From Ewingella sp963519305 (lineage in GTDB: Bacteria > Pseudomonadota > Gammaproteobacteria > Enterobacterales > Enterobacteriaceae), in assembly GCA_963519305.1 (NCBI GenBank), contig CAUQMS010000025.1, forward strand, positions 6,951 through 70,950: DNA of 64,000 nt, in the 5' to 3' direction. The notes beneath the pieces are model-generated. The model saw only the letters and a program-made list of their open reading frames with translations, had not been told where the DNA came from and made no database searches. Both the position numbers and the translations under genes were made by a program. Shown in pieces: positions 44,963 to 52,406 of the stretch; position 1 is the stretch's first letter; the number at the start of each line of letters is the position of its first letter.

Positions 44963-46354
44963 TTAAAGTGCGTTAGATTTATTCATTGAAGCGGAAGTGG
45001 CCACGGCATCCGTCAGGCGTTCTGCCCGCAGGAACCCCCGCGCGCGGCGCCATGTGAGGAATACTCCAAGGGCATAAACCACACCAATACCGGTCAGTCC
45101 TGCAATGTTTTGCCAGGTACAAAGCTGAATCAGCAGATAGGTGATAGGAGAGCCGCCCTGATCCATTGACGCTACCTGCCCCCCGACTTTCAGTGCGCCT
45201 GCATTTGCCGCCAGTTGGGTGTGTAAACCGATGGTCTGCGTGGCTATCCACAGGGTGATACCCATGATGATCACGCCAGAAATCAGGGTGCGGAATAAAT
45301 TGCCCTGATGGACCGCGACGGCAATCGCCACAAAGAAGCCGATGGTTGCCAGGTCACCAAATGGCAGCACCTGATTTCCCGGAACAATAACGGCAATCAG
45401 GATAGTGAGAGGAATAAAAATTAGGCTGGCGGAGACTACCGCGGTATGGCCCAGCAACAGCGCTGGATCCAGACCAATCAGGAACTCCTGTCCACCAAAC
45501 TTTGCCTGTAACCGGCTACGGGCATGACGTGCAATCGGTGTCAGCCCGTCCATGATGGGTTTAATGACGCGAGGCATCAGTAACATTACGGCGGCGGTTT
45601 TAACGGCCAGTTGCATGATGCCCTTGACGTCATAACCCGCGAGATAACCAATTAACAGACCCATGACAAAGCCGACGGTGACCGGTTCACCAAAGGGGCC
45701 AAAGCGTTTTTGCACGTCGTCTGCGCTGAAATGGATATTTCGCAGACCCGGAATTTTTTCAATGATGGCATCTACCAGCACAGCTATCGGGCCGAGATAG
45801 GCGGAAGAACCATGCGGGATAGCAATCCCTTCGAGGTTGAAAAAGTCACGTGTGTCTTTGGCGAACCAGTCGCCCAGTTTGTAAACAAAGGCGGCATGTA
45901 CCACCACGCCCATAATACCAAGCCAGTAGGATCCGGTTGCCAGATGCAGCATGGCGCCGGTGAACGTCATGTGCCAGATGTTCCAGATATCGACATTTAC
46001 CACGCGGGTCATGCGCGTCACCAGCATCAGAATATTGACACCGATGGCGATAGGGATAGCAACCAGTGCGATTTGTGATGCCCAGGTCATCGGTGATGAA
46101 CCGGGCCAGCCAATATCGACGACCTGAAGATTGATTTGAAAATGCTCGGCCATCGATTTAGCGGCCGGGCCGATAGAGTCCAGCATCAGGCCGATGACCA
46201 GCCCTATGCCAACGAAACCAATACCGATATGCAGGCCAGATTTAAAGGAGTCACCGATTTTCATTCCTAATATCATGGAGAAAATAATGATCACCAGTGG
46301 CAGCATCACCGTGGGCCCAAGATCGAGGATGTAACGCATGATGTCTGTAAACAT
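44963..46354 (-). CDS. gatC: galactitol PTS permease GatC (EIIC)
   Basis: A 463-residue integral membrane protein with about 9-11 segments. LGMKIGDSFKSGLHIGIGFVGIGLVIGLM, near residues 30-55, is the EIIC-Gat signature. It imports and phosphorylates galactitol with GatA and GatB. It starts 3 bases after gatB. Confidence 0.94.
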   Translation of the reverse strand: MFTDIMRYILDLGPTVMLPLVIIIFSMILGMKIGDSFKSGLHIGIGFVGIGLVIGLMLDSIGPAAKSMAEHFQINLQVVDIGWPGSSPMTWASQIALVAIPIAIGVNILMLVTRMTRVVNVDIWNIWHMTFTGAMLHLATGSYWLGIMGVVVHAAFVYKLGDWFAKDTRDFFNLEGIAIPHGSSAYLGPIAVLVDAIIEKIPGLRNIHFSADDVQKRFGPFGEPVTVGFVMGLLIGYLAGYDVKGIMQLAVKTAAVMLLMPRVIKPIMDGLTPIARHARSRLQAKFGGQEFLIGLDPALLLGHTAVVSASLIFIPLTILIAVIVPGNQVLPFGDLATIGFFVAIAVAVHQGNLFRTLISGVIIMGITLWIATQTIGLHTQLAANAGALKVGGQVASMDQGGSPITYLLIQLCTWQNIAGLTGIGVVYALGVFLTWRRARGFLRAERLTDAVATSASMNKSNAL

Positions 46355-46357
46355 GGC

Positions 46358-46642
46358 TTACTCCTGTAACAGTGTCAGTATTTTTTGTCTCAGGACATCA
46401 ATCCCGACACCGGAGACAAAGGGCATGCCGTGAACAACCGGAATATCGCCAAACTGGCGGTCTACACGCGCAGTGGTGCAGATAAGGTCTGCACCGTCCA
46501 TGTAGGTCTCAATTTCGGTGACCCGGCACTGGATAAGATCCAGCGTGATCCCATGCTCTGTGCACAGTTCTTTGATCTCTTCAGCGGCGAGTGTGGAGGT
46601 CGCTACGGCACCACCGCAGGCGACAATAATTTTTCTCTTCAC
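46358..46642 (-). CDS. gatB: galactitol PTS EIIB component GatB
   Basis: A 94-residue cytoplasmic EIIB. The phospho-Cys is Cys9 in IIVACGGAVATST. Its ATG overlaps the gatA stop by 4 bases (ATGA). It passes phosphate from GatA to galactitol at GatC. Confidence 0.94.
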   Translation of the reverse strand: MKRKIIVACGGAVATSTLAAEEIKELCTEHGITLDLIQCRVTEIETYMDGADLICTTARVDRQFGDIPVVHGMPFVSGVGIDVLRQKILTLLQE

Positions 46643-47154
46643 GATAAAGCTCCTTGGTGTTCTGCTTTAGATATTGTTGTTTTAGGGTCGGACTCATTAC
46701 TCAACATGGGAAAAACCTGTTGTTTAAAAATGTTCAGCAGTTGGTGTTCTGGCGCCTCCAGCAGTTGTTCGATAAAACAGGGATCCTGTAGCTGCCCGAA
46801 CAGATTTCGCAGCAGGACGAGTTGTTCTGACGGGTGTGTGACGATCAGCGCGATAATCAACAATGCGTTAACAGGGTCGTCTCCATCGGCCTGAGAGAAG
46901 AGCACGGCATGGTCTGGCCGGATGAGGTAAATCGCCGGTTTAAGCGCGTGCACGGCTTCGCAATGGAGGATCGCAACCGCATGGCTTTCCAGCATGATGC
47001 CGGTAGGGAATTCGGCCTCCCGCCGGATTAATGCATGGGGATAGCTCACCTCAACGACGCCTGCGCGTAGCATCTCTTTCCCGATATGCTTCAGGGCTTC
47101 ATGCGCATCGCTAAATGAAATCCTTGTTTTGACGAAAACTTCACAGTTATGCAT
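46639..47154 (-). CDS. gatA: galactitol PTS EIIA component GatA
   Basis: A 171-residue PTS EIIA-2 domain protein from ATG 47154. The phospho-His motif is FPTGIMLESHAVAILHCE. Its start overlaps the end of gatZ by 8 bases. The C-terminal tail (about 20 residues) is longer than in E. coli GatA, as far as I recall. Confidence 0.9.
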   Translation of the reverse strand: MHNCEVFVKTRISFSDAHEALKHIGKEMLRAGVVEVSYPHALIRREAEFPTGIMLESHAVAILHCEAVHALKPAIYLIRPDHAVLFSQADGDDPVNALLIIALIVTHPSEQLVLLRNLFGQLQDPCFIEQLLEAPEHQLLNIFKQQVFPMLSNESDPKTTISKAEHQGALS

Positions 47155-48442
47155 GAGGGCCGACCTCAGTTTTTTCCGGTGCCACGGTGCAGCCATAGCG
47201 ATAGGCGCGAAGGACATCCTGAATTTTGTCGATAATGAGCTCTGGCGCGACGGTATTGAGCTTCCCTGACAAGATGCGGCCGAACTGAACCGGCATATAT
47301 TGGCTGAGCAGGCCGAGGGGGATTTCTGACTGCTGCAAATTGCTCAGCATGGTGTTGACTGCCTGACTGATGCGGGAGTGTGGCCAGTAATAACGAATGC
47401 GATCGGAAAGGCTGAAGTGCAGATCGATCAATGAGCTGCTGAAGGTTGGGTGATAATATTTTTTCCAATAATCGGGTTCGTCGAGCATCACGCGGTCTAT
47501 CACGGCTAAAACCTGGCTCTGTTCACCCGGCACCACAATGGCCTGTTCAATGTTGGCCAATGCAAAAATGGCTTCACGCAGTGCAAACGTCAGGGCTGGG
47601 CCTACTTTCAAGATGGCATAATGATCTTCCACTAAACGTCGGTATGACTCGCGTGTTTGATAATCCGTAGAGTGGGCTTCATAGACCAGGGGCGTTGAGG
47701 CGATATACGCAGAGAGTTCTCTGGCATGTTGTGGCTGATAATGGATAACACTGCTGTGGTCGAACTCCACGCCTGGTTGCACGACGATGGCAATAATACG
47801 CTCAATGGCTTCAGTCAAACCGGCTTCAGAAAATGCCTGATGATGCAGCTCAATGGTGGCCTGAGCATCTTTGGCGAGAGTAATATGCACGTGCTCAATC
47901 GCCGCTGATTCACCCCCCGGAACTGGCACCTCAGTCCCTATTACATAGGTCAGTTTTTGTTTCTGTAGTGGCGTTGCTACGCGCTCAGCTACCTTACAAA
48001 GGCGGGCTGCCCGGGTTGCGACGACGAAAGGATCCAGAGGTACCGGATCGTCGGCACATGACATGGAAGCATCTAAATGAATTTTACTAAATCCTGCTTC
48101 TACATAACGGGCGATCAGGACTTCTGCTTTGGTCATGGCGTCTTCGGCATTTTCACCCTGCCAGCAGTTTGGGCCGAGATGATCGCCCCCCAGAATCAAA
48201 CGCTGTTGTGGAAAACCCACACGCTCCGCGATGTTGACTACAAAATCTCGAAAATCAATCGGCTGCATGCCGGTATACCCGCCAAACTGATTCACCTGAT
48301 TGGACGTCGCTTCAATGAGAACCTGGCGATCGGTATGCAGATCCAGACGCAATGCCGCCTCAATCACAAGAGGATGTGCAGAGCACACCGAACAGATACC
48401 GATCAATTCCCCGTTTTTATGATTTTTTAGAATGTCTTTCAT
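47147..48442 (-). CDS. gatZ: tagatose-bisphosphate aldolase accessory subunit GatZ
   Basis: A 431-residue GatZ/KbaZ protein. ICSVCSAHPLVIEAAL, IEATSNQVNQFGGYTGM and LGGDHLGPNCWQ are the family blocks. It stabilises GatY and raises its activity. Here it is the first gene of the operon, so the order is gatZABCDY. It is divergent from gatR with a 302-base regulatory gap. Confidence 0.94.
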   Translation of the reverse strand: MKDILKNHKNGELIGICSVCSAHPLVIEAALRLDLHTDRQVLIEATSNQVNQFGGYTGMQPIDFRDFVVNIAERVGFPQQRLILGGDHLGPNCWQGENAEDAMTKAEVLIARYVEAGFSKIHLDASMSCADDPVPLDPFVVATRAARLCKVAERVATPLQKQKLTYVIGTEVPVPGGESAAIEHVHITLAKDAQATIELHHQAFSEAGLTEAIERIIAIVVQPGVEFDHSSVIHYQPQHARELSAYIASTPLVYEAHSTDYQTRESYRRLVEDHYAILKVGPALTFALREAIFALANIEQAIVVPGEQSQVLAVIDRVMLDEPDYWKKYYHPTFSSSLIDLHFSLSDRIRYYWPHSRISQAVNTMLSNLQQSEIPLGLLSQYMPVQFGRILSGKLNTVAPELIIDKIQDVLRAYRYGCTVAPEKTEVGPHA

Positions 48443-48744
48443 TTTAATCTCCGTTTATTTTCGAAAATAATCAGATCATTTCGATATCCGTACAATGATG
48501 TTTTTTATGTTTCGTGATAGAGATCGTAATATTTCGTTGTCTTTCGACATTGCGTTGCTTTTGTTTTTCGGGGGATCTCGAAAAAAATCCGTCCTGTTTG
48601 CTTAAGGCAGGGCCGATATTTACAGCGAGGAAAAGCCGTGTGAGCAAGGCATTGTGGCAAATCTCACAGAGTTAGTTTTTTTTCTCCCATTTTCGAATTC
48701 TTTTGTTTAAACTGATCATAATGTTGAGTAACAGGCATGAAACG
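48443..48744. promoter_or_regulatory. gatZ-gatR divergent control region with TTTCGA-type sites
   Basis: The 302-base gap holds several TTTCG/CGAAA motifs: a perfect 16-base palindrome TTATTTTCGAAAATAA at 48455-48470, 13 bases before the gatZ start; TTTCGT and TTTCGAC elements near 48513-48550; a TTTTTCG...CGAAAAAAA pair at 48564-48587; and TTTCGAATTCTTT at 48691-48703. DeoR-family repressors commonly bind TTTCG repeats, so these are candidate GatR operators. No gene is seen. Confidence 0.6.
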
Positions 48745-49527
48745 ATGAATTCATATGAAAGACGCCATAAGATCATTGATCTGGTGAATGAAAATGGCAG
48801 CATTTTAGTTTCCGATATTTCGAATTCTTTCGGAGTGTCTGAGGTGACGATACGTGCAGATTTACGTTTGCTGGAACAGAAAGGGTTGATGACACGTTTT
48901 CACGGGGGCGCAGGAAAGGCAGCCCCTGTCGCGGAAGTGAACAGCGCGAATGCGGCCGGGGAGATGGTGTTGGAAGAGCGGTATCGCCAGGCCGAAGATC
49001 CTAAAAAGCGCATCGCGCTGGCTGCTGCGGCTATGGTCAAACCAGGTGATACGGTCATTCTTGACAGTGGCAGTACGACGATGCTTATCGCCGAGGAACT
49101 GGTGAAAACAGCCAGTATCACCGTGATCACGAATAACCTACCTGCCGCATTCGTTTTGTCTGAGAATCCAGATATTACGCTGGTGGTATGCGGGGGGACG
49201 TTACGGCATAAGACCCGTTCACTTCACGGGAACATTACAGAATTTGCGTTGCAAGGCATTGTAGCGAACCTGATGTTCGTGGGTGCAGACGGGCTTGATG
49301 CCAGCAGTGGTATTACGACATTTAATGAAGGGTATTCGATCAGCGCTAAGATGGCTGAAGCAGCCCGGCAGGTGGTCGTGGTGACGGATTCCAGTAAGTT
49401 TGGCCGTCGGGGTTTTAATTTGGTGTTACCGATGGAGAAGATTGACACGATTATCACCGATAGCGGGATCGGCGAAGAAGCAACATTGGCTTTGGCACAA
49501 ACCAAAGCCAATGTTGTGGTGGTTTAA
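48745..49527 (+). CDS. gatR: DeoR-family repressor of the gat operon (GatR)
   Basis: A 260-residue DeoR repressor. I use ATG 48745 (MNSYERRHKIIDLVNENGSILVSDI); the frame is open to 48703. The N-terminal HTH is SNSFGVSEVTIRADLRLLEQKGLMTRFHGGA. The C-terminal sugar-sensing domain shows DSGSTTMLIAEEL and GADGLDASSGITTFNEG. It is divergent from gatZ and expected to repress it until galactitol or its phosphate is present. The 3' end of the gene contains a perfect 15-bp inverted repeat. Confidence 0.88.
   Translation: MNSYERRHKIIDLVNENGSILVSDISNSFGVSEVTIRADLRLLEQKGLMTRFHGGAGKAAPVAEVNSANAAGEMVLEERYRQAEDPKKRIALAAAAMVKPGDTVILDSGSTTMLIAEELVKTASITVITNNLPAAFVLSENPDITLVVCGGTLRHKTRSLHGNITEFALQGIVANLMFVGADGLDASSGITTFNEGYSISAKMAEAARQVVVVTDSSKFGRRGFNLVLPMEKIDTIITDSGIGEEATLALAQTKANVVVV
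49481..49516. terminator. hairpin embedded in the gatR 3' end
   Basis: Perfect 15-base arms CAACATTGGCTTTGG / CCAAAGCCAATGTTG with loop CACAAA lie inside the last codons of gatR. The next, convergent gene ends only 5 bases after gatR, so this coding hairpin may be the shared terminator. T tracts are poor on both sides. Confidence 0.45.
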
Positions 49528-49532
49528 CGGGC

Positions 49533-49925
49533 CTATTCTGGGTGATGGCAACAAACGCAAAGTTTATTGCCATCAGGATCCCGAAAGTAGGCACCAAAAT
49601 AGTGTTCATGATAATACGGACGTAGCCCCGGCGGTCCTTCGCAGCTCGCGCCATGTTCCAATGCTGTTTGGTAAATACGTTCCACCTGCGCCCGGCTATT
49701 GGCAAGCCACGCCACCATCTGACCGTTTCCGGTGGTGGCGGGTTTACCGTCCAACGGTTTGCCGATAATTAGTAGAGGACGCGGAACCTCAGGGGTTTGC
49801 CAGCTTGCCCACGAACGTTTGTTGTCGCAGAACTTGAGTTCCAGACCCAGAACTCGTGATATCGCCGAATAAAAAACAAATGCTCGGTCAAAATCGTTTA
49901 CGCCAATACAGAGGTGGGAAAACAT
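49533..49925 (-). CDS. VOC-family (glyoxalase-like) protein
   Basis: A 130-residue protein of the vicinal oxygen chelate fold. It has FSHLCIGVNDFDRAFVFYSAI at the N-terminus and YFGAYFRDPDGNKLCVCCH at the end, where the metal ligands sit. Such proteins act as lyases, dioxygenases or resistance proteins; no specific reaction can be assigned. It is 21 bases downstream of the binding-protein gene on the same strand and is probably the last gene of that operon. Confidence 0.85.
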   Translation of the reverse strand: MFSHLCIGVNDFDRAFVFYSAISRVLGLELKFCDNKRSWASWQTPEVPRPLLIIGKPLDGKPATTGNGQMVAWLANSRAQVERIYQTALEHGASCEGPPGLRPYYHEHYFGAYFRDPDGNKLCVCCHHPE

Positions 49926-49946
49926 TCTGGCTCCTTACCTGAGCAG

Positions 49947-50729
49947 TTAAGGTTTATTGTTTTTAAACACATCAAAGGTGAAATATTTTTTCTCAAGTTT
50001 AGTGTAGGTGCCATCCGCGTGCATACCGTCGAGAGCTTTGTTAATCATTGCTAACTGAGCTTGATCATCCTTACGCAAGGCAATAGCTGCCCCTCCTCCC
50101 AGGTATTGCGGGTCCAGCACGGTTTTACCCACGAAACCAAAGTCTGCGCCCTGTGGTGTTTTCAGAAAACCTGTTTCTGCAGCTGCGGCATTAGTGAAGG
50201 TCGCATCGATTCTGCCCGTTTCTAAATCCAGATTAACGGAATCCTGATTCTGGTAAGACACCACCTGTACGCCTTTCGACTGCCACATTCCTACTGCGTA
50301 AGCCTCCTGAGTCGTGCCTTGCGCTACGCCGATCACTTTCCCTTTGAGTGAATCCACAGTGGTATCAAGCTGGCTGCCTTTTTTCGCGACTAAGACGCTT
50401 GGGATGTTGTAGAGAACGTTGGAGAAATTCACCTGCGTTTTACGTTTCTCGGTAATGGCCATCGCCGAGAGAACTGCATCGAACTTCTTCGCGTTCAGGG
50501 CCGGGATGATGCTGTCATACGCGGTTTCGACCCATACGCATTTGGCTTTCGCCTGCTCACAAATGGCGTTCCCCAGATCAATATCAAAACCGACCAGCGA
50601 TCCGTCCGCTGCCTTGGACTCGAAGGGCGGGAAGGAGGGATCAACCCCAAATTTAATCACAGTTTCAGCCTGGCTTGCTGCGCTGAAAGAACCGATTAAA
50701 GCCATCATCACGACACTGTATTTTTTCAC
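49947..50729 (-). CDS. amino-acid ABC transporter binding protein (HisJ/ArtJ family), orphan
   Basis: A 260-residue periplasmic protein starting at GTG 50729 (codons for MKKYSVVMMALIGSFSAASQA), with AGGGAA upstream. Core motifs: IKFGVDPSFPPFESKAADGSLVGFDIDL, ITEKRKTQVNFS and GVAQGTTQEAYAVG. A Cys pair near residues 60-70 (CEQAKAKC) matches HisJ/LAO-type proteins. No permease or ATPase accompanies it. It sits between an isochorismatase-family hydrolase and a VOC protein. Confidence 0.88.
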   Translation of the reverse strand: MKKYSVVMMALIGSFSAASQAETVIKFGVDPSFPPFESKAADGSLVGFDIDLGNAICEQAKAKCVWVETAYDSIIPALNAKKFDAVLSAMAITEKRKTQVNFSNVLYNIPSVLVAKKGSQLDTTVDSLKGKVIGVAQGTTQEAYAVGMWQSKGVQVVSYQNQDSVNLDLETGRIDATFTNAAAAETGFLKTPQGADFGFVGKTVLDPQYLGGGAAIALRKDDQAQLAMINKALDGMHADGTYTKLEKKYFTFDVFKNNKP

Positions 50730-50785
50730 GTCATATTCCCTGGAAAGAGACAAAAATTTTAAGTTAGATTTGAACTACATGAGGA

Positions 50786-51340
50786 TTAAGCAAAATCGGT
50801 GCCGCAAATCTCCACCGTGTTTTGAATTTTGGCAAAAGGCCCATTCAGAGTCGTATTGTGATGGTTGATAATCTGCTGTGCTGTGAGGTCCGCAGTATCC
50901 ATGCAAGTATGCGCATCGGACACTAATATCACATCGAGACCTAAGCCAGAGGCGGCGCGGCACGCCGTATCGATGCAGTATTGTGTTTTCATCCCGGCGA
51001 TATAAAGCGCGTTAACCCCGCGCTGGTTTAGCCACTCGAGAAGCGGTGTGTCTGTGAAAATGCTGGATTTATTCTTGCTAAGAATCAAATCGGTTTTTGC
51101 ATCTACTTCCATCTCAGGTATCAACTGCCAAAGTTTTTGTCCCTGCTCGATCGGGGAGCCTTGTGGTCCGGTATGTTGCACAAAAATAACCGGATCGCCG
51201 TTAGCGCGAAACTGACGGATGAGCAGATTAATATTACTCAGAACGTGCTCTTTATCGTAGGCAGGAGGCTCTGCGAAATACAAACCATTTTGCATATCGA
51301 TAATCACCAGTGCTTTATTTCTCAGGCTGGGTTGTTTCAT
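50786..51340 (-). CDS. isochorismatase-family cysteine hydrolase
   Basis: A 184-residue cysteine hydrolase from ATG 51340, with a strong AGGAGAAG site. The catalytic Asp is in LVIIDMQNGLYF, Lys in the ILSKNKSSIF region and the nucleophilic Cys in MKTQYCIDTACRA. Members hydrolyse isochorismate, nicotinamide, ureides or other amides; no ent genes are near, so an amidase role is more likely. It heads a three-gene operon with a binding protein and a VOC protein, and it is preceded by a leader peptide and attenuator. Confidence 0.88.
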   Translation of the reverse strand: MKQPSLRNKALVIIDMQNGLYFAEPPAYDKEHVLSNINLLIRQFRANGDPVIFVQHTGPQGSPIEQGQKLWQLIPEMEVDAKTDLILSKNKSSIFTDTPLLEWLNQRGVNALYIAGMKTQYCIDTACRAASGLGLDVILVSDAHTCMDTADLTAQQIINHHNTTLNGPFAKIQNTVEICGTDFA

Positions 51341-51373
51341 CTTTCTTCTCCTCAAAATGCCCATGAGGCCAGG

Positions 51374-51409
51374 GAAAAGAAAAAGCCCCGGCCTGTCAGG
51401 CGGGGGCTT
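51374..51409 (-). terminator. attenuator terminator upstream of the isochorismatase operon
   Basis: On the minus strand a hairpin has 7-bp arms AAGCCCC / GGGGCTT (51403-51409 and 51383-51389), one mismatch, and an inner GCCT / AGGC stem, then TTTTTCTTTTCCC. It lies 34 bases upstream of the hydrolase start codon and after a leader peptide, inside the expected transcript. The segment 51449-51454 can pair with 51399-51404 and would break it. Confidence 0.8.
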
Positions 51410-51442
51410 AGGATCTGCACGTTTTCCATTGACGAACGAATC

Positions 51443-51505
51443 CTACGTCCCGCCATAAGCGGTCATTGTGGTCGTCGTCTGTAGGGCGTGCATAAATTTA
51501 TTCAT
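51443..51505 (-). CDS. threonine-rich leader peptide (attenuator control)
   Basis: A short frame MNKFMHALQTTTTMTAYGGT (20 residues from ATG 51505, or 16 from ATG 51493). It has the codon run ACG ACG ACC ACA ATG ACC, four Thr, Met, Thr. The stop is 34 bases before the attenuator hairpin. Such Thr runs are the sensing element in the thr operon leader. The ribosome site is weak and the upstream promoter puts the transcript start close to ATG 51505, so translation may begin at a nearly leaderless end. It is too short for ordinary gene finding. Confidence 0.6.
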   Translation of the reverse strand: MNKFMHALQTTTTMTAYGGT

Positions 51506-51511
51506 AGAATG

Positions 51512-51540
51512 AATATGGCTTCACCTTTCTATCAAGTCAA
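51512..51540 (-). promoter_or_regulatory. sigma-70 promoter of the attenuated operon
   Basis: On the minus strand -35 TTGACT (51535-51540), a 17-base spacer and -10 CATATT (51512-51517). The start would be near 51505, giving a leader RNA of about 165 bases that carries the leader peptide and attenuator. Confidence 0.55.
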
Positions 51541-51654
51541 CTGGGTTAAAGCTTCTTACTCATGAAAATTCGGTTGGTGCCTACCAATAAACAGGGGATT
51601 TCAACGAAACGCTGTCAGCCATACCCTTCATAAAATGCGCTTGGGCCTGAAAAC

Positions 51655-51837
51655 TGATCGTGTACAGAGCTGCGCGTTTGTTACTGTTGGGAAGTTGGTA
51701 GCTGAAACGCCAAATTTTCTTGCCGGTGGTTTTGACTAACAAAAAGAGTCGTCACCGTCGTGCAGGGTCAGGTCTTTGTCGAGGGCTTTAGCTTTTTGCA
51801 CTTCGGTGTGGGTGAGGGGGCGTGTAGTCCGCGCCAT
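51655..51837 (-). pseudogene. N-terminal remnant of a P4-type tyrosine integrase
   Basis: From ATG 51837 the frame gives MARTTRPLTHTEVQKAKALD...LHDGD, the DUF4102 N-terminal domain of P4-family integrases. It is broken by a stop after 33 codons; after a one-base shift it continues as LFLLVKTTGKKIWRFSYQLP and then NSNKRAALYTIS. Similarity ends near 51655, so it is frameshifted and truncated to about 65-70 residues. It lies directly after an ssrA-type terminator, the position of an ssrA-site integrase. Confidence 0.75.
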
Positions 51838-51940
51838 GCAAGGATCTTCCCTTAACAGCTATACGTTTATTGGTATACATCTTAGCGTATACCAATAGAC
51901 TCCGGTTTCAGGCGGATCTCCTCGGACTACTACAGACACA

Positions 51941-52043
51941 AAAAAGCCCGCAAACCTAGGAGGGATGCGGGCTTTCAGGACTTCTCCGGACTTATCTGGT
52001 AATAACCGGATCATAATTTGGTGGGCTGGGGGAAGTTGAGGAA
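51941..52043 (-). other. att remnant: degenerate ssrA (tmRNA) 3' end plus ssrA-type terminator
   Basis: On the minus strand CTTCCCCCAGCCCACCA resembles the tmRNA 3' end (one base short of CAGCTCCACCA). It is followed by AAATT, then ATTACCAGA, a TCCGG element, GAAGTCCT and a hairpin AAAGCCCGCA...TGCGGGCTTTTTTGTG. The same succession lies downstream of ssrA in E. coli as I recall it. The body of tmRNA is absent. I read it as the displaced 3' end of ssrA, the distal att of the satellite. Confidence 0.6.
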
Positions 52044-52406
52044 AATAGCTAACTTAATGTTTTAACTATTTAATTACGAATTCAGATTTGTGGTGTATAC
52101 CTAAACGTATACCAATGCAGATAATCGTGCTTCGTTATGTTCATATTTTGAACGCTTTGAGTAGGGTGCCTCTGACTAGCCTACGCGATACAAAAAGATT
52201 TATAGAAAAACTGGTCACAGTGTTCACTCTTATAGAAAACTCTTTTTTTTCAGTTGGTTAATTTTTTTTAAGTCATTTCATAGCCTTCACTTCTATTCAC
52301 GATGAACCCAAAAGGTATTTTTGGTTCATGACTTCGCCTATTATGAAAAAATTGTTTGTTATCATTTATACACAGTAAAAGCGCTAAACTAATTTAAGGA
52401 CATAAA
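52044..52406. other. AT-rich gap between att remnant and nuclease gene
   Basis: About 360 bases, very AT-rich, without a credible gene. It includes GTATACCTAAACGTATACC-like dyads at about 52093-52112, related to GGTATACATCTTAGCGTATACC at 51873-51895 on the other side of the att; both are spaced TATAC inverted repeats and could be integrase or excisionase arm sites. Confidence 0.4.

Noticed and set aside
50786..51340. Isochorismatase as part of a catecholate siderophore pathway
   Set aside because: There is no carrier domain and no ent or dhb gene nearby; the family is broad and includes many amidases.
51941..52043. Complete tRNA or tmRNA gene at the att remnant
   Set aside because: Only the 3' end and terminator are recognisable; no acceptor partner, anticodon arm or tag-coding region precedes it.
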